A stretch of DNA of 31,957 nucleotides, from positions 1 through 31,957 of the forward strand of contig CAZLJD010000036.1 of assembly GCA_964559865.1 (NCBI GenBank). Direction: 5' to 3'. Position numbers and translations under genes: made by a program. The notes beneath the pieces are model-generated. The model saw only the letters and a program-made list of their open reading frames with translations. It did no database searches and had not been told where the DNA came from. The stretch's first letter is position 1. Every line of letters begins with the position of its first letter. Origin of the DNA: JAGHAJ01 sp964559865 [NCBI: uncultured Synergistota bacterium] (GTDB taxonomy: Bacteria; Synergistota; JAGHAJ01). This document shows positions 1-13,390 of this stretch, one piece after another.

Positions 1-2379
<2,379 letters not shown>

Positions 2380-2425
2380 ATCTCTTCCCTCTATTAAGTT
2401 ATCAAGGTTCATCTACACTTTCTAT

Positions 2426-2504
2426 TGGTGGGCCTAGGTGGACTTGAACCACCGACCTCACGCTTATCAGGCGTGTGCTCTAACCAAGACTGAGCTATAG
2501 GCCC
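2426..2504 (-). tRNA. tRNA-Ile (GAT)
   Basis: Minus-strand cloverleaf with 7-bp acceptor stem GGGCCTA/TAGGCCC, anticodon loop CTGATAA (anticodon GAT), T-arm GGTTCAAGTCC and an encoded CCA (2426-2428). It lies in the 16S-23S spacer, 14 nt after tRNA-Ala. The D-loop (AGTCTTGGTTA) has four bases between R15 and G18G19, larger than the usual one to three, so the gene is 79 nt with CCA instead of about 77. Confidence 0.96.
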
Positions 2505-2518
2505 TACAAGCAAACTCT

Positions 2519-2593
2519 TGGTGGAGATGAGCGGACTTGAACCGCCGACCTCCTGCTTGCAAGGCAGGCGCTCTCCCACTGAGCTACATCCCC
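2519..2593 (-). tRNA. tRNA-Ala (TGC)
   Basis: Minus-strand cloverleaf with acceptor GGGGATG/CATCTCC (one G-U pair), D-arm GCTCAGTGGGAGAGC, anticodon loop CTTGCAA (anticodon TGC), T-arm GGTTCAAGTCC and encoded CCA (2519-2521). It sits immediately after 16S in transcription order and before tRNA-Ile. That is the reverse of the common Ile-then-Ala spacer arrangement known from E. coli and Bacillus. Confidence 0.96.
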
Positions 2594-2618
2594 TCTAAGA
2601 GCACCAAGTCATATAAAA

Positions 2619-2636
2619 GCATAGGGTGTTTTGGGC
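2619..2636 (-). other. 16S processing stem, 3' arm
   Basis: Minus-strand sequence GCCCAAAACACCCTATGC in the spacer just after 16S. It is complementary to the leader arm at 4225-4243, allowing one bulged base. Such long-range pairing forms the RNase III processing stalk that brackets pre-16S in bacteria. Only the pairing is seen; the cleavage role is known from the operon type. Confidence 0.8.
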
Positions 2637-2650
2637 AACATTTCAAATCT

Positions 2651-4200
<1,550 letters not shown>

Positions 4201-4224
4201 AAAAACTCAAAGTCATATCCTAAA

Positions 4225-4243
4225 GCCCAAAAACACCCTATGC
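4225..4243 (-). other. 16S processing stem, 5' arm
   Basis: Minus-strand leader sequence GCATAGGGTGTTTTTGGGC, 25-43 nt before the 16S 5' end. It pairs with the spacer segment 2619-2636 on the other side of 16S, giving the pre-16S processing stalk. Confidence 0.8.
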
Positions 4244-4270
4244 AATTTTCAAGGACCAAACTGCCTTACT

Positions 4271-4299
4271 ATATTACCACACGCTTCCGCTCTTGTCAA
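4271..4299 (-). promoter_or_regulatory. rrn promoter, proximal
   Basis: On the minus strand TTGACA (4294-4299), a 17-bp spacer and TAATAT (4271-4276) make a near-consensus sigma-70 promoter about 65 nt before 16S. A second TTGACA (4315-4320) lies just upstream but has no matching -10. The whole gap 4201-4522 holds only rRNA leader, these promoters and the promoter of the divergent gene; I see no gene in it. Confidence 0.8.
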
Positions 4300-4347
4300 C
4301 ACGCCTTTTTACTTTGTCAAACCACCCTTTTCTCAAGGGCGAGGGTA

Positions 4348-4376
4348 AGTATAACACAGGTAAGGAATATATTCAA
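4348..4376 (-). promoter_or_regulatory. rrn promoter, distal
   Basis: On the minus strand TTGAAT (4371-4376), 17-bp spacer and TATACT (4348-4353), upstream of the proximal rrn promoter. Tandem promoters are typical for rrn operons. Seen by motif match only. Confidence 0.6.
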
Positions 4377-4487
4377 ATCAAAATAAATACAACAAAAACA
4401 AAAAAAATGGATTTAAACAGGATTTTTGCCTCATAATTACATAGATACTCCCAAATAAATACTTTTATCATGCCAGTATTGACCAAC

Positions 4488-4516
4488 TTGCTCATACAAG
4501 AGAAGTGTGATAGAAT
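4488..4516 (+). promoter_or_regulatory. Promoter of radical SAM gene, probably leaderless
   Basis: TTGCTC (4488-4493), 17-bp spacer, TAGAAT (4511-4516). The ATG of the next gene begins only 6 nt after the -10 box, where transcription itself would start, and no Shine-Dalgarno precedes that ATG. The mRNA would therefore be leaderless or nearly so. Confidence 0.5.
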
Positions 4517-4522
4517 ACCCGC

Positions 4523-5866
4523 ATGAAATATATCCTTATAGTCAACCCATGGATATACGATTTTGCCGCTTTCGACTTCTGGATGAAACCCTTGGGCTTG
4601 CTATACATCGCCGCCATGCTAAAGGAAAATGGGATTGATGTCCAACTGATAGACTTTCTCAACAGGAACCACCCATCTATGCCACCAAGAGTAAGAAAGT
4701 CTATCTATGGAAAAGGACACTACCTAAGAATCGTGGTAGAAACCCCACCACCTCTGAAGAAACTCAACATAAACAGAAGGTTTGCAAGGTACGGCATACC
4801 AAAGGAAACTCTACAAAAGGAACTACCAGCAGAAGCACCCTCACTCATACTTATCACATCTACAATGACATACTGGTACATGGGTACTAAAGAGAGCATA
4901 AAGTTCTTGAGAGAAGCCTACCCTAACACACCCATCATAGTAGGCGGAATATATCCTACGCTATGCTTCGAACACGCAAGACATTCCGTAGGGGCCGACT
5001 ATGTAATAAAAGGGCACAACCCCCACGCACTACAAGAAATCATACAAAAACACACGGGATTACAAATAGAGCTCAAGCAATATAAAGAGTTTAAAGAGTG
5101 GCCTGCACCAGCCATCGAGCTACTCCCTAATCCCACTTATGCTGTCTTGACTACCACCCTTGGTTGTCCATACAGATGCCCCTACTGTGCATCACCTATC
5201 CTGCATTCAAGATTTGAAACAAAGAGTGCAAAGAAGATAGTAAGAGAAATAGAGAAAATGACACATTTAGGCATTAGAGATGTCGCATTCTACGATGACG
5301 CCCTTCTTTACAACAGCAATTACATGAAAGAAATACTAAAGGGCATACTCAGTCTCCATGCCAATCTTAGATTTCACACTCCAAACGCAATCCATGCAAG
5401 ATTTATAGATAAAGAGATTGCAACCCTGTTGAAGTCCGCAGGATTCGTATCCATATACCTTGGCCTCGAAACAGCAGACTTCAACAGACAAAAAGCACTT
5501 GGAGGAAAAGTCTTTTCAGGCGAATTCTCAACTGCAGTAAAACACTTAAAAGCAGCAGGCATAACCGACATCTCTGCGTACATACTGGTTGGACTGCCCG
5601 GACAAACGGTGGACGAAGTGAAAAGGACGATAGACTTTTGCCATCATCAGGGCGTAAAACCATACCTCTCAGAGTTTTCTCCCATACCAGGAACCCCAAT
5701 GTGGAAACCAACAATAGATATTTACGGACTAAAAGAACCCATCGACCCCCTTCTACACAACAACACACTGATGCCTATCTTTTCCCCTGTGTTTACTCAA
5801 GAGGTGTACAAGGAATTAAAAGAACTCCAAAAGCAAGCAGCAAAGGAGATAAAACAGATTAAGTAA
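4523..5866 (+). CDS. B12-binding-type radical SAM protein
   Basis: A 447-residue protein with an N-terminal Rossmann-like cobalamin-binding-type domain (about 1-180) and a radical SAM barrel (about 205-400). The iron-sulfur motif is CPYRCPYC, giving Cys215, Cys219 and Cys222. A GGIYPT turn at 141 matches the B12-binding domain fold of this superfamily (BchE/MiaB-like annotation groups), but the DxHxxG cobalamin ligand motif is absent, so any B12 would bind base-off without that histidine or not at all. The C-terminal part (FSPIPGTPMW near residue 392) is typical of these enzymes. The substrate is unknown. The gene stands alone, divergent from rrn, and its last 8 bp overlap the convergent HD-GYP gene. 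The ATG is chosen because it starts the conserved IVNPW strand; there is no Shine-Dalgarno. Confidence 0.88.
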   Translation: MKYILIVNPWIYDFAAFDFWMKPLGLLYIAAMLKENGIDVQLIDFLNRNHPSMPPRVRKSIYGKGHYLRIVVETPPPLKKLNINRRFARYGIPKETLQKELPAEAPSLILITSTMTYWYMGTKESIKFLREAYPNTPIIVGGIYPTLCFEHARHSVGADYVIKGHNPHALQEIIQKHTGLQIELKQYKEFKEWPAPAIELLPNPTYAVLTTTLGCPYRCPYCASPILHSRFETKSAKKIVREIEKMTHLGIRDVAFYDDALLYNSNYMKEILKGILSLHANLRFHTPNAIHARFIDKEIATLLKSAGFVSIYLGLETADFNRQKALGGKVFSGEFSTAVKHLKAAGITDISAYILVGLPGQTVDEVKRTIDFCHHQGVKPYLSEFSPIPGTPMWKPTIDIYGLKEPIDPLLHNNTLMPIFSPVFTQEVYKELKELQKQAAKEIKQIK

Positions 5867-7142
5867 ACCAATCAAACCTCCTCGAAAGATCCTCATTAAT
5901 AATACCAATAGCCTCATCTTTGTTCGCCACAAGAACATCTACTATGTCAGCATCTATCTCCCCTTTTGCCACCATATCCAGCATGATATTCATAATCTCA
6001 GCAAAGCCAAAGTTTCTACGATAAGGCCTGCGCTCGTGAAGAGCAGAGAATATGTCTGCAACTGCCATGAGCCTTGCACCCAAGGAAAGGTGTCTTTTGG
6101 TCAGGCGAAATGGGTATCCACTACCATTGAGCTTCTCGTGGTGCAAAGAGGCTATCATATCAACAAAGCCAAAGCTTGGAGCAGATGCCAGTATAGTATG
6201 AGTAACATACGGGTGTAGCTTCATAATGTTGAACTCTTCTTTCGTCAATCTACCCGGCTTATCAAGGACATAAGAAGGAACAGCTACCTTTCCTATATCA
6301 TGCAACAAACCACCAAGCATCGTCATATCTATGTCAAATTCAGAAAAATGCATCTTGCACGCAAGAAGCGCCGCCAAGCGTGCAACATTGATAGAGTGAT
6401 TTCTGGTAAACTGACTCTTAAAGTCAACTATGTCTGCCAGTACTGTATATGTCCTTATAATATCAGGTGTGGAAAAGACTCGTTTCCCACCCGGAATGCT
6501 GCTCTTCACCAATTCCTTAACCACCACCGGGTTCAAGGAAAACCAGAACGCCTCCCGTTGAGCCACCTTTTCAAAAGCACCAACCACATCGGGATCAAAA
6601 TAGGTGCCTTTTAAATCTCTAACGCGCCTGAGTACCGCATCCTTCATGTTAAGCAAGGTATACGGACTCCCCGTATACACCTGCATGGCTACCTCATTAG
6701 CAAGAAATATTATCCTACTCTCAAGGGGTATAGTATCCTTTTTCGCACCGCTTTTGTTATCACCTATCCACTTATCGTGGTGGTGAAGAACGATTTCTGC
6801 ATGTCTCCCAGCCCACGGGATTTTTTTAAGCATCTCATAACCAACTCTGCAATGCTCGTAGTCGAGCTCCATGCCCTCTATGCTGTCAAACCTCTTAGCC
6901 AGGCCACCAAGTCCTATGTCGTGAATGAGAGAGGCATTCGTAACCAGTTCTATCTCATCGTTGCTAAGTCCCATCTGCAAAGCGATGTCAAAGGATATAA
7001 GAGCGACTGCTGAATGGTGCACCCTTACGCCAGGAACCAAATAGTCTAAGACATCTGAAAAGAGGGAAAACACATCTTTCAGGTAAAAATCTATCTTGTC
7101 AACAGCACTACTGTAGAGGTGTATATCCAAACCGTACTTCAT
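5859..7142 (-). CDS. Double-HD protein with C-terminal HD-GYP domain
   Basis: A 427-residue soluble protein with two tandem HD-type domains. The first (about 35-200) has His42/43, His74-Asp75 and a HHHDKW segment at 120-125 but no GYP motif. The second (about 230-420) is a complete HD-GYP domain: His249, His281-Asp282, His310, HHEKLNGSGYP at 334-344 and the VADIFSAL helix at 361-368. HD-GYP proteins hydrolyse cyclic di-GMP or related dinucleotides; the intact second site suggests activity, while the first may be divergent or regulatory. There is no receiver, sensor or membrane segment. ATG start with AAAGGGG upstream. The 3' end overlaps the convergent radical SAM gene by 8 bp. Signal and exact substrate are unknown. 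Confidence 0.9.
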   Translation of the reverse strand: MKYGLDIHLYSSAVDKIDFYLKDVFSLFSDVLDYLVPGVRVHHSAVALISFDIALQMGLSNDEIELVTNASLIHDIGLGGLAKRFDSIEGMELDYEHCRVGYEMLKKIPWAGRHAEIVLHHHDKWIGDNKSGAKKDTIPLESRIIFLANEVAMQVYTGSPYTLLNMKDAVLRRVRDLKGTYFDPDVVGAFEKVAQREAFWFSLNPVVVKELVKSSIPGGKRVFSTPDIIRTYTVLADIVDFKSQFTRNHSINVARLAALLACKMHFSEFDIDMTMLGGLLHDIGKVAVPSYVLDKPGRLTKEEFNIMKLHPYVTHTILASAPSFGFVDMIASLHHEKLNGSGYPFRLTKRHLSLGARLMAVADIFSALHERRPYRRNFGFAEIMNIMLDMVAKGEIDADIVDVLVANKDEAIGIINEDLSRRFDWFT

Positions 7143-7173
7143 GCTACAAACCCCTTTCTATAGCCTACACTCC

Positions 7174-7179
7174 ATTATA
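7174..7179 (-). promoter_or_regulatory. -10 box of HD-GYP gene
   Basis: A consensus TATAAT on the minus strand 32 nt before the ATG of the HD-GYP gene. The -35 region (GTAAAG at 17-bp spacing) is weak. Confidence 0.5.
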
Positions 7180-7197
7180 ACACAAATGGGTAGAATC

Positions 7198-7226
7198 TTT
7201 ACACACTTTCTCTCATGTGCTACAAT
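7198..7226 (+). promoter_or_regulatory. Promoter of proline racemase gene
   Basis: TTTACA (7198-7203), 17-bp spacer, TACAAT (7221-7226), followed by AAGGGGGG and a TTG start. It lies back to back with the promoter of the HD-GYP gene. Confidence 0.7.
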
Positions 7227-7248
7227 CAAATTATAAGGGGGGATAACC

Positions 7249-8256
7249 TTGAAGATAGCAAGAGCAATCTCGGTCGTAGATAGCCACACAGCCGGCGAAC
7301 CAACAAGGGTTATCATAGGTGGGATACCCCACATCAAGGGGAAAACCATGGCGGAAAAAAAGAGATACTTCGAAGAGAAACTCAGTCACATAAGGAAGAT
7401 GCTCATGTGGGAGCCCCGAGGTCATGGAGACATGTTTGGGGCAGTTCTCACGGAACCCACAACAACTGAAGCAGACATCGGTGTGTTGTTCATGGATACC
7501 GAAGCATCTCTTAATATGTGCGGACACGGTTCCATAGGGGTAACTTCCATTCTAATAAAGCTAAACATGGTTGAGGTAAAAGAACCCATCACAGAGATAA
7601 CACTGGACACGCCGGCAGGTCTCGTAAAGGCGTGGGGTAGGGTGGAAGAGGGAGAATTAAAAGAGGTAACCATAGAAAATGTGCCTGCATTCTTTTACGA
7701 TTCAGTGGAAATCGACCTTCCCAACATAGGGAGGGTGCATGTTGACATCTCATTTGGCGGAAACTTCTTTGGTGTGATAGACTCAAAGGAGCTTGGCATA
7801 GAGTTAAAGATGGAAAACATACCTAAGCTAATACCGATAGGTATGGAGGCACGCAAACTGATAAACCAGAGAATAAGAGTCCAACATCCAATTTTACCCC
7901 ACATAGACAGAGTAGAGCTTGTTGAGATTACTGGTGCCGCAGACACACCCGAAGCCACCATGAAGAATGTAGTAATATTTGGAAAGTCCTCTGTCGACAG
8001 GTCTCCATGTGGCACAGGCACCTGTGCAAGGATGGCAGAATTATACCACCTTGGGAAACTAAAGCTAAACGAAGACTTTTATCACGAGAGTATTATAGGA
8101 ACGGTCTTCAAAGGGAGGCTCGTGAGAAAGACGAAGGTAGGAAATATAGAAGCAGTAATCCCTCAAATCACAGGAAAGGCATACATAACAGGTCTCAATA
8201 CATGGATAAAGGAGGTCGAAGACGAAACCGACTACGGCTTCCTTATTCCAAGATAG
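7249..8256 (+). CDS. Proline racemase family protein
   Basis: A 335-residue member of the proline racemase / hydroxyproline 2-epimerase family, cofactor-independent enzymes that use two cysteines as acid/base pair. Both are present: Cys91 in NMCGHGSIG and Cys254 in SPCGTGTCAR. This argues against trans-3-hydroxyproline dehydratase, which has Thr at the second site. SHTAGEPTR at 12-20 is the family's N-terminal signature. Proline racemase proper is the best guess; 4-hydroxyproline epimerase is possible. Start is TTG at 7249, with AAGGGGGG 6-7 nt before it. A CsgG-like gene follows after 13 nt, probably in one transcript, though the two functions are not obviously related. Confidence 0.9.
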   Translation: MKIARAISVVDSHTAGEPTRVIIGGIPHIKGKTMAEKKRYFEEKLSHIRKMLMWEPRGHGDMFGAVLTEPTTTEADIGVLFMDTEASLNMCGHGSIGVTSILIKLNMVEVKEPITEITLDTPAGLVKAWGRVEEGELKEVTIENVPAFFYDSVEIDLPNIGRVHVDISFGGNFFGVIDSKELGIELKMENIPKLIPIGMEARKLINQRIRVQHPILPHIDRVELVEITGAADTPEATMKNVVIFGKSSVDRSPCGTGTCARMAELYHLGKLKLNEDFYHESIIGTVFKGRLVRKTKVGNIEAVIPQITGKAYITGLNTWIKEVEDETDYGFLIPR

Positions 8257-8269
8257 GAAGGTGAATATT

Positions 8270-9634
8270 ATGAAAAGAAGCAGAGTCTTAACGCTTTCGA
8301 TAGCTATCCTATTGGTACTCTTACTATCGTCTATTCAGTGGAGTGAGGCTAAAATCAAGCCAAGAATAGCCGTAATGGACCTAAGACCCATGGGAGTGGA
8401 AAGCTATCTCGGAGAAGCGGCTGCAGAACTCCTGAGAACAAGACTCATAAACGACGGAAGATTCATCGTAGTGGAAAGAGCCCTCCTCCAAAAAATAGCA
8501 CACGAACAAAAACTCCAAATGTCCGGCCTCGTATCCACAAAAACCGCCGTCAAAATAGGCAGACTCGTCGGAGCAAACTACATAATCGTAGGCTCCATAA
8601 TGAAACTGGGAAGCAAGTTCATCCTCAGCGTAAGACTGATAAATGTACAAACAGCCATCAGTAAAAAAAGCGCCGAGGTAAGAGGAAGTAGCGAAGACGA
8701 CCTCGACAACATGTGCGCAGAAGCACTCCAACGCCTGTTCCCCCCAAACCAAGGCACAACAAACAGACCACCATACCAACCCAAAAAAACCAACACAAAA
8801 AAAACACACTACATCACCAAAAAAGCACGCTCCATATCAGCATTCCTAAAACCATACAAAAACATCATAAGAGGATTAGACCCCTCCGTCTCCTCCATGC
8901 TCTCAAAGTTCGCAAAAGACGGACTCTCCCTACCAGAAAAGAAATTCATCCTCTGGCTCGCAGCAAACGACCCCAAAAAACAACTCAGCATAGCCCTCAA
9001 ACTCAGCATGAAAGGAAAAATAACCGAAACCGATGTCAAAAAATTACCAAACCCAATGCCAATAGACGACATGTTCACAGACAACCACAACAACTGGGCA
9101 CTCGGAGAAACGGGCACAGGCAGAGCATTCATACACGGAGGCTACTTCTACATAACCTCAAAAAGAAAAGGCTACTTCAACTGGTTCACCCCAAGAGCCG
9201 CAAATACAATGATATCTCAATACAGAAAGTATCTCTGTGAAGTTAGCGGCGTGCAGGAGAGCGGAGACAAGTTTGCAGGCTATTACGGCATAGTATTCAG
9301 AATAAAGGACACCAACCACTTCTACTTCTTCTTCGTTGATAACAGTGGAAATTACAATGTAGGTGCCTACAATGGGAGTTGGCAAAGTCTAACCGGCGGG
9401 TGGAAAAGGGGGAACATGAACTTCTCTACTATACTGGTAAGTGCCATTGGTAACAGATTAAGGGCATACTTATCCACTGCAAGGCACGAAAAACGCATAT
9501 TCCAAACCATAAACTCCCTCTTTCCTTATGGAAGAGTTGGCATTGCAGCAGGGGGCAAAGGAGAGGTCAGATTCAGCTCCTTCAAGGTGTACATATCAAA
9601 AACAGAGCTGTGGAGAAAAGCCCACTTATACTAA
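8270..9634 (+). CDS. Exported CsgG-like protein with C-terminal jelly-roll-like domain
   Basis: A 454-residue protein. Residues 1-27 form a signal peptide with a likely signal peptidase I site after SEA; there is no lipobox cysteine. Residues about 31-160 resemble the CsgG/FlgO-type periplasmic domain (IAVMDL, VERALLQKI, GANYIIVGSI). A Pro/Thr/Lys-rich linker (160-185) and a helical stretch (190-265) follow. The C-terminal part (about 270-450) has the alternating aromatic beta pattern of concanavalin/laminin-G-like domains (GYYGIVFRI, FYFFFVDNSG, GRVGIAA), which often bind glycans. ATG 8270 is preferred over GTG 8261 because AGGAAGGTG lies 6 nt before the ATG. Coding strand is very G-poor at 8767-8824. 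It overlaps the convergent pgeF by 9 bp. Function is inferred only as a cell-envelope protein. Confidence 0.78.
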   Translation: MKRSRVLTLSIAILLVLLLSSIQWSEAKIKPRIAVMDLRPMGVESYLGEAAAELLRTRLINDGRFIVVERALLQKIAHEQKLQMSGLVSTKTAVKIGRLVGANYIIVGSIMKLGSKFILSVRLINVQTAISKKSAEVRGSSEDDLDNMCAEALQRLFPPNQGTTNRPPYQPKKTNTKKTHYITKKARSISAFLKPYKNIIRGLDPSVSSMLSKFAKDGLSLPEKKFILWLAANDPKKQLSIALKLSMKGKITETDVKKLPNPMPIDDMFTDNHNNWALGETGTGRAFIHGGYFYITSKRKGYFNWFTPRAANTMISQYRKYLCEVSGVQESGDKFAGYYGIVFRIKDTNHFYFFFVDNSGNYNVGAYNGSWQSLTGGWKRGNMNFSTILVSAIGNRLRAYLSTARHEKRIFQTINSLFPYGRVGIAAGGKGEVRFSSFKVYISKTELWRKAHLY

Positions 9635-10348
9635 CATAATGTAAGCCTCCATCCTCTTCATGCAACCGTTTCTCCTATAGGAGAAAAAGAGGTCTTTATT
9701 ACAAGCGGTGCAGAGGTGGAGGCTTTCTATGTTCTCTTTTCTCAGATTCATCTGCATGAGTTGGTCTTCTATCATAGACCAGAGGTCAAGGTAGTATCTT
9801 CCGTCCCGTTGGTTAATATAGTCTGTGTGAAGCGTAAACTCACCTTCCATCTTCACCTCATAACAACACGGCCCTATAGATGGTCCTATAACAGCAACTA
9901 TGTTTTTGGCATCGGCACGAAACCGCTTCATCATCTCCTTTACTGCCTCTATCACCACACCCTTAAATGTTCCTTTCCATCCACTATGCACGATACCGAC
10001 ACTTTTCCCAATGGGGTCAACAAGAAACACAGGCACACAGTCAGCAAACCTCAATGCAAGAGGTAGATTAACTGTACCTGTCAAAAGTCCATCTCCTTCA
10101 ACAGGCTCTAAAAGTGGTTCATCCACACTCACAACTCTATTACTATGGACCTGGTTTAGTGTAACTAACTTGTCAACGGGAATGCTCAGGAGTTCACCTA
10201 CTTCTCTCCTGTGTTGCCACCTCTCTGGGTTTCGGGAAGAAAAGTCCCACGGCGTCAAGGTAAAACCGTGGGACACCATTCCTAACATTTCAAGCCTGCT
10301 GAACTTTAAAACCCTTGCACTACCTCTTTTTACTATGAAGTACTTCAT
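9626..10348 (-). CDS. pgeF: PgeF/YfiH-type laccase-domain purine nucleoside enzyme
   Basis: A 240-residue protein of the multicopper polyphenol oxidase (laccase-like, DUF152) family. Members act on purine nucleosides: zinc-dependent phosphorolysis and deamination of adenosine, also described as peptidoglycan editing. The three metal/catalytic residues are all seen: His68 in NQVHSNRV, Cys104 in FADCVP and His121 in VHSGWKG. IGPCCYEV is also typical. Its ATG overlaps the stop of the upstream HD gene (ATGA), so it is translationally coupled, and it is the last gene of the rib-serS-purC operon. The adenosine-specific kinase two genes upstream suggests a shared role in adenosine turnover. Confidence 0.9.
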   Translation of the reverse strand: MKYFIVKRGSARVLKFSRLEMLGMVSHGFTLTPWDFSSRNPERWQHRREVGELLSIPVDKLVTLNQVHSNRVVSVDEPLLEPVEGDGLLTGTVNLPLALRFADCVPVFLVDPIGKSVGIVHSGWKGTFKGVVIEAVKEMMKRFRADAKNIVAVIGPSIGPCCYEVKMEGEFTLHTDYINQRDGRYYLDLWSMIEDQLMQMNLRKENIESLHLCTACNKDLFFSYRRNGCMKRMEAYIMLV

Positions 10349-10917
10349 CTCGGTGGCAGGATACTCAATCCTTCCTTCTTAAGTTCCTCTTCACGGTCAG
10401 CCAACGCCTTTATCAGAAACGCTATGTGTTCCTCCAATGGAATACCCAGCTCCTCCACACCTTGATATATCTCTTCTCTGTGAACCTTCCGTGCAAACGC
10501 TTTATCCTTGAGTTTTTTCTTCACCGACTTTACCTTTACATCCTTAAATTCTCTCGAAGGTATGACGAGAGTAACAGCAACTATAAAGCCCGCAAGCTCA
10601 TCAACCGCATAAAGCACCTTGTCCAAAAGGTGCACACGCGGGAAACCTTCTCTCGAGGCATGACCCTGAATGGCATACACTACATCCTCAGGGCAACCCC
10701 TCTCCCTAAGGATAGACTCTCCAGCAGCAGGGTGATTATCGGGATACATCTCGTAATCAAAATCGTGAAGCAAGCCCGCTATACCCCACTTCTCCACATC
10801 CTCACCAAACTTCTCCGCATAAGCCCTCATACCCGCTTCAACGGCAAGTGCGTGCCTTATAAGGCTATCGCTTTTCGTAAACTCGTTCAAAAGTGCCCAA
10901 GCTTCCTGCCGATTCAC
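10345..10917 (-). CDS. HD-domain phosphohydrolase
   Basis: A 190-residue single-domain HD protein with the full metal set: His22, His51-Asp52 (GLLHDFDYE), His62, His86 and Asp106 (DELAG). The family hydrolyses phosphomonoesters or nucleotides; substrate not assignable. The C-terminus is charged and helical. Start is GTG at 10917, behind GGGGATGATGG, 6 nt after the stop of the adenosine kinase gene. It is coupled by a 4-bp overlap to pgeF. Placed between two adenosine enzymes, it may be a nucleotide phosphatase feeding them; that is inference. Confidence 0.85.
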   Translation of the reverse strand: MNRQEAWALLNEFTKSDSLIRHALAVEAGMRAYAEKFGEDVEKWGIAGLLHDFDYEMYPDNHPAAGESILRERGCPEDVVYAIQGHASREGFPRVHLLDKVLYAVDELAGFIVAVTLVIPSREFKDVKVKSVKKKLKDKAFARKVHREEIYQGVEELGIPLEEHIAFLIKALADREEELKKEGLSILPPR

Positions 10918-10923
10918 GATCCA

Positions 10924-11409
10924 TCATCCCCTTTTATAGCCTATATCCCTAAGAAAGGACTTCCTCCAGGCAACACCGTTTTCATCCTCCACGCCTTTGG
11001 GTGGAAAACCATCTATAACACCCATAATACCTCTGCCCTGCTCTGTCTCTGCCACCACCACCTCAACAGGATTTGCCGTAGCACAAAAGATGTTTACAAC
11101 CTCCTGGCAGTGCTTTATTGCGTTAAGAACATTTATAGGATAAGCATCTCTCATCAGCAGCACGAAACTGTGTCCTGAAGATAACGCAAGCGCATTGTCC
11201 GATGCTACCTTCTTAAGCTCTTCATCATTACCTTCTACTCTCACAAGACAGGCGCCAGATGCCTCATTAAAGGCGAGTCCGAACTTCACAGACGGAGCAG
11301 AGCTAACCATTATCTCGTACAGGTCCTCAACCGTCTTTATGAAATGTGATTGCCCTACGATGATATTGCACCCTTCTGGTATTTGCATCTTAACAACCTT
11401 AAACTCCAT
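10924..11409 (-). CDS. Adenosine-specific kinase (DUF355)
   Basis: A 161-residue protein that matches the DUF355 / adenosine-specific kinase family along its whole length ([35 protein letters not shown]-like segment, [11 protein letters not shown]). Characterised or structurally studied members come from hyperthermophilic archaea such as Pyrobaculum and bind adenosine/AMP. It would phosphorylate adenosine to AMP. ATG 11409 has GGGAGGTG 5 nt upstream. It lies 12 nt after purC and is followed by an HD hydrolase and pgeF, giving a run of purine-related genes. Confidence 0.85.
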   Translation of the reverse strand: MEFKVVKMQIPEGCNIIVGQSHFIKTVEDLYEIMVSSAPSVKFGLAFNEASGACLVRVEGNDEELKKVASDNALALSSGHSFVLLMRDAYPINVLNAIKHCQEVVNIFCATANPVEVVVAETEQGRGIMGVIDGFPPKGVEDENGVAWRKSFLRDIGYKRG

Positions 11410-11421
11410 AACAGCACCTCC

Positions 11422-13384
<1,963 letters not shown>

Positions 13385-13390
13385 TCACAA

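Noticed and set aside
8381-8809. 142-codon minus-strand frame rich in Cys, Phe and Tyr
   Set aside because: Antisense shadow of the CsgG-like gene; no conserved features or ribosome site.
8713-9240. 175-codon plus-strand frame rich in Arg, Lys, His and Pro
   Set aside because: It is the +1 frame of the CsgG-like gene; the odd composition follows from the G-poor coding strand and there is no ribosome site.
10426-11178. 250-codon plus-strand frame
   Set aside because: Antisense to the HD hydrolase and adenosine kinase genes; no recognisable domain.
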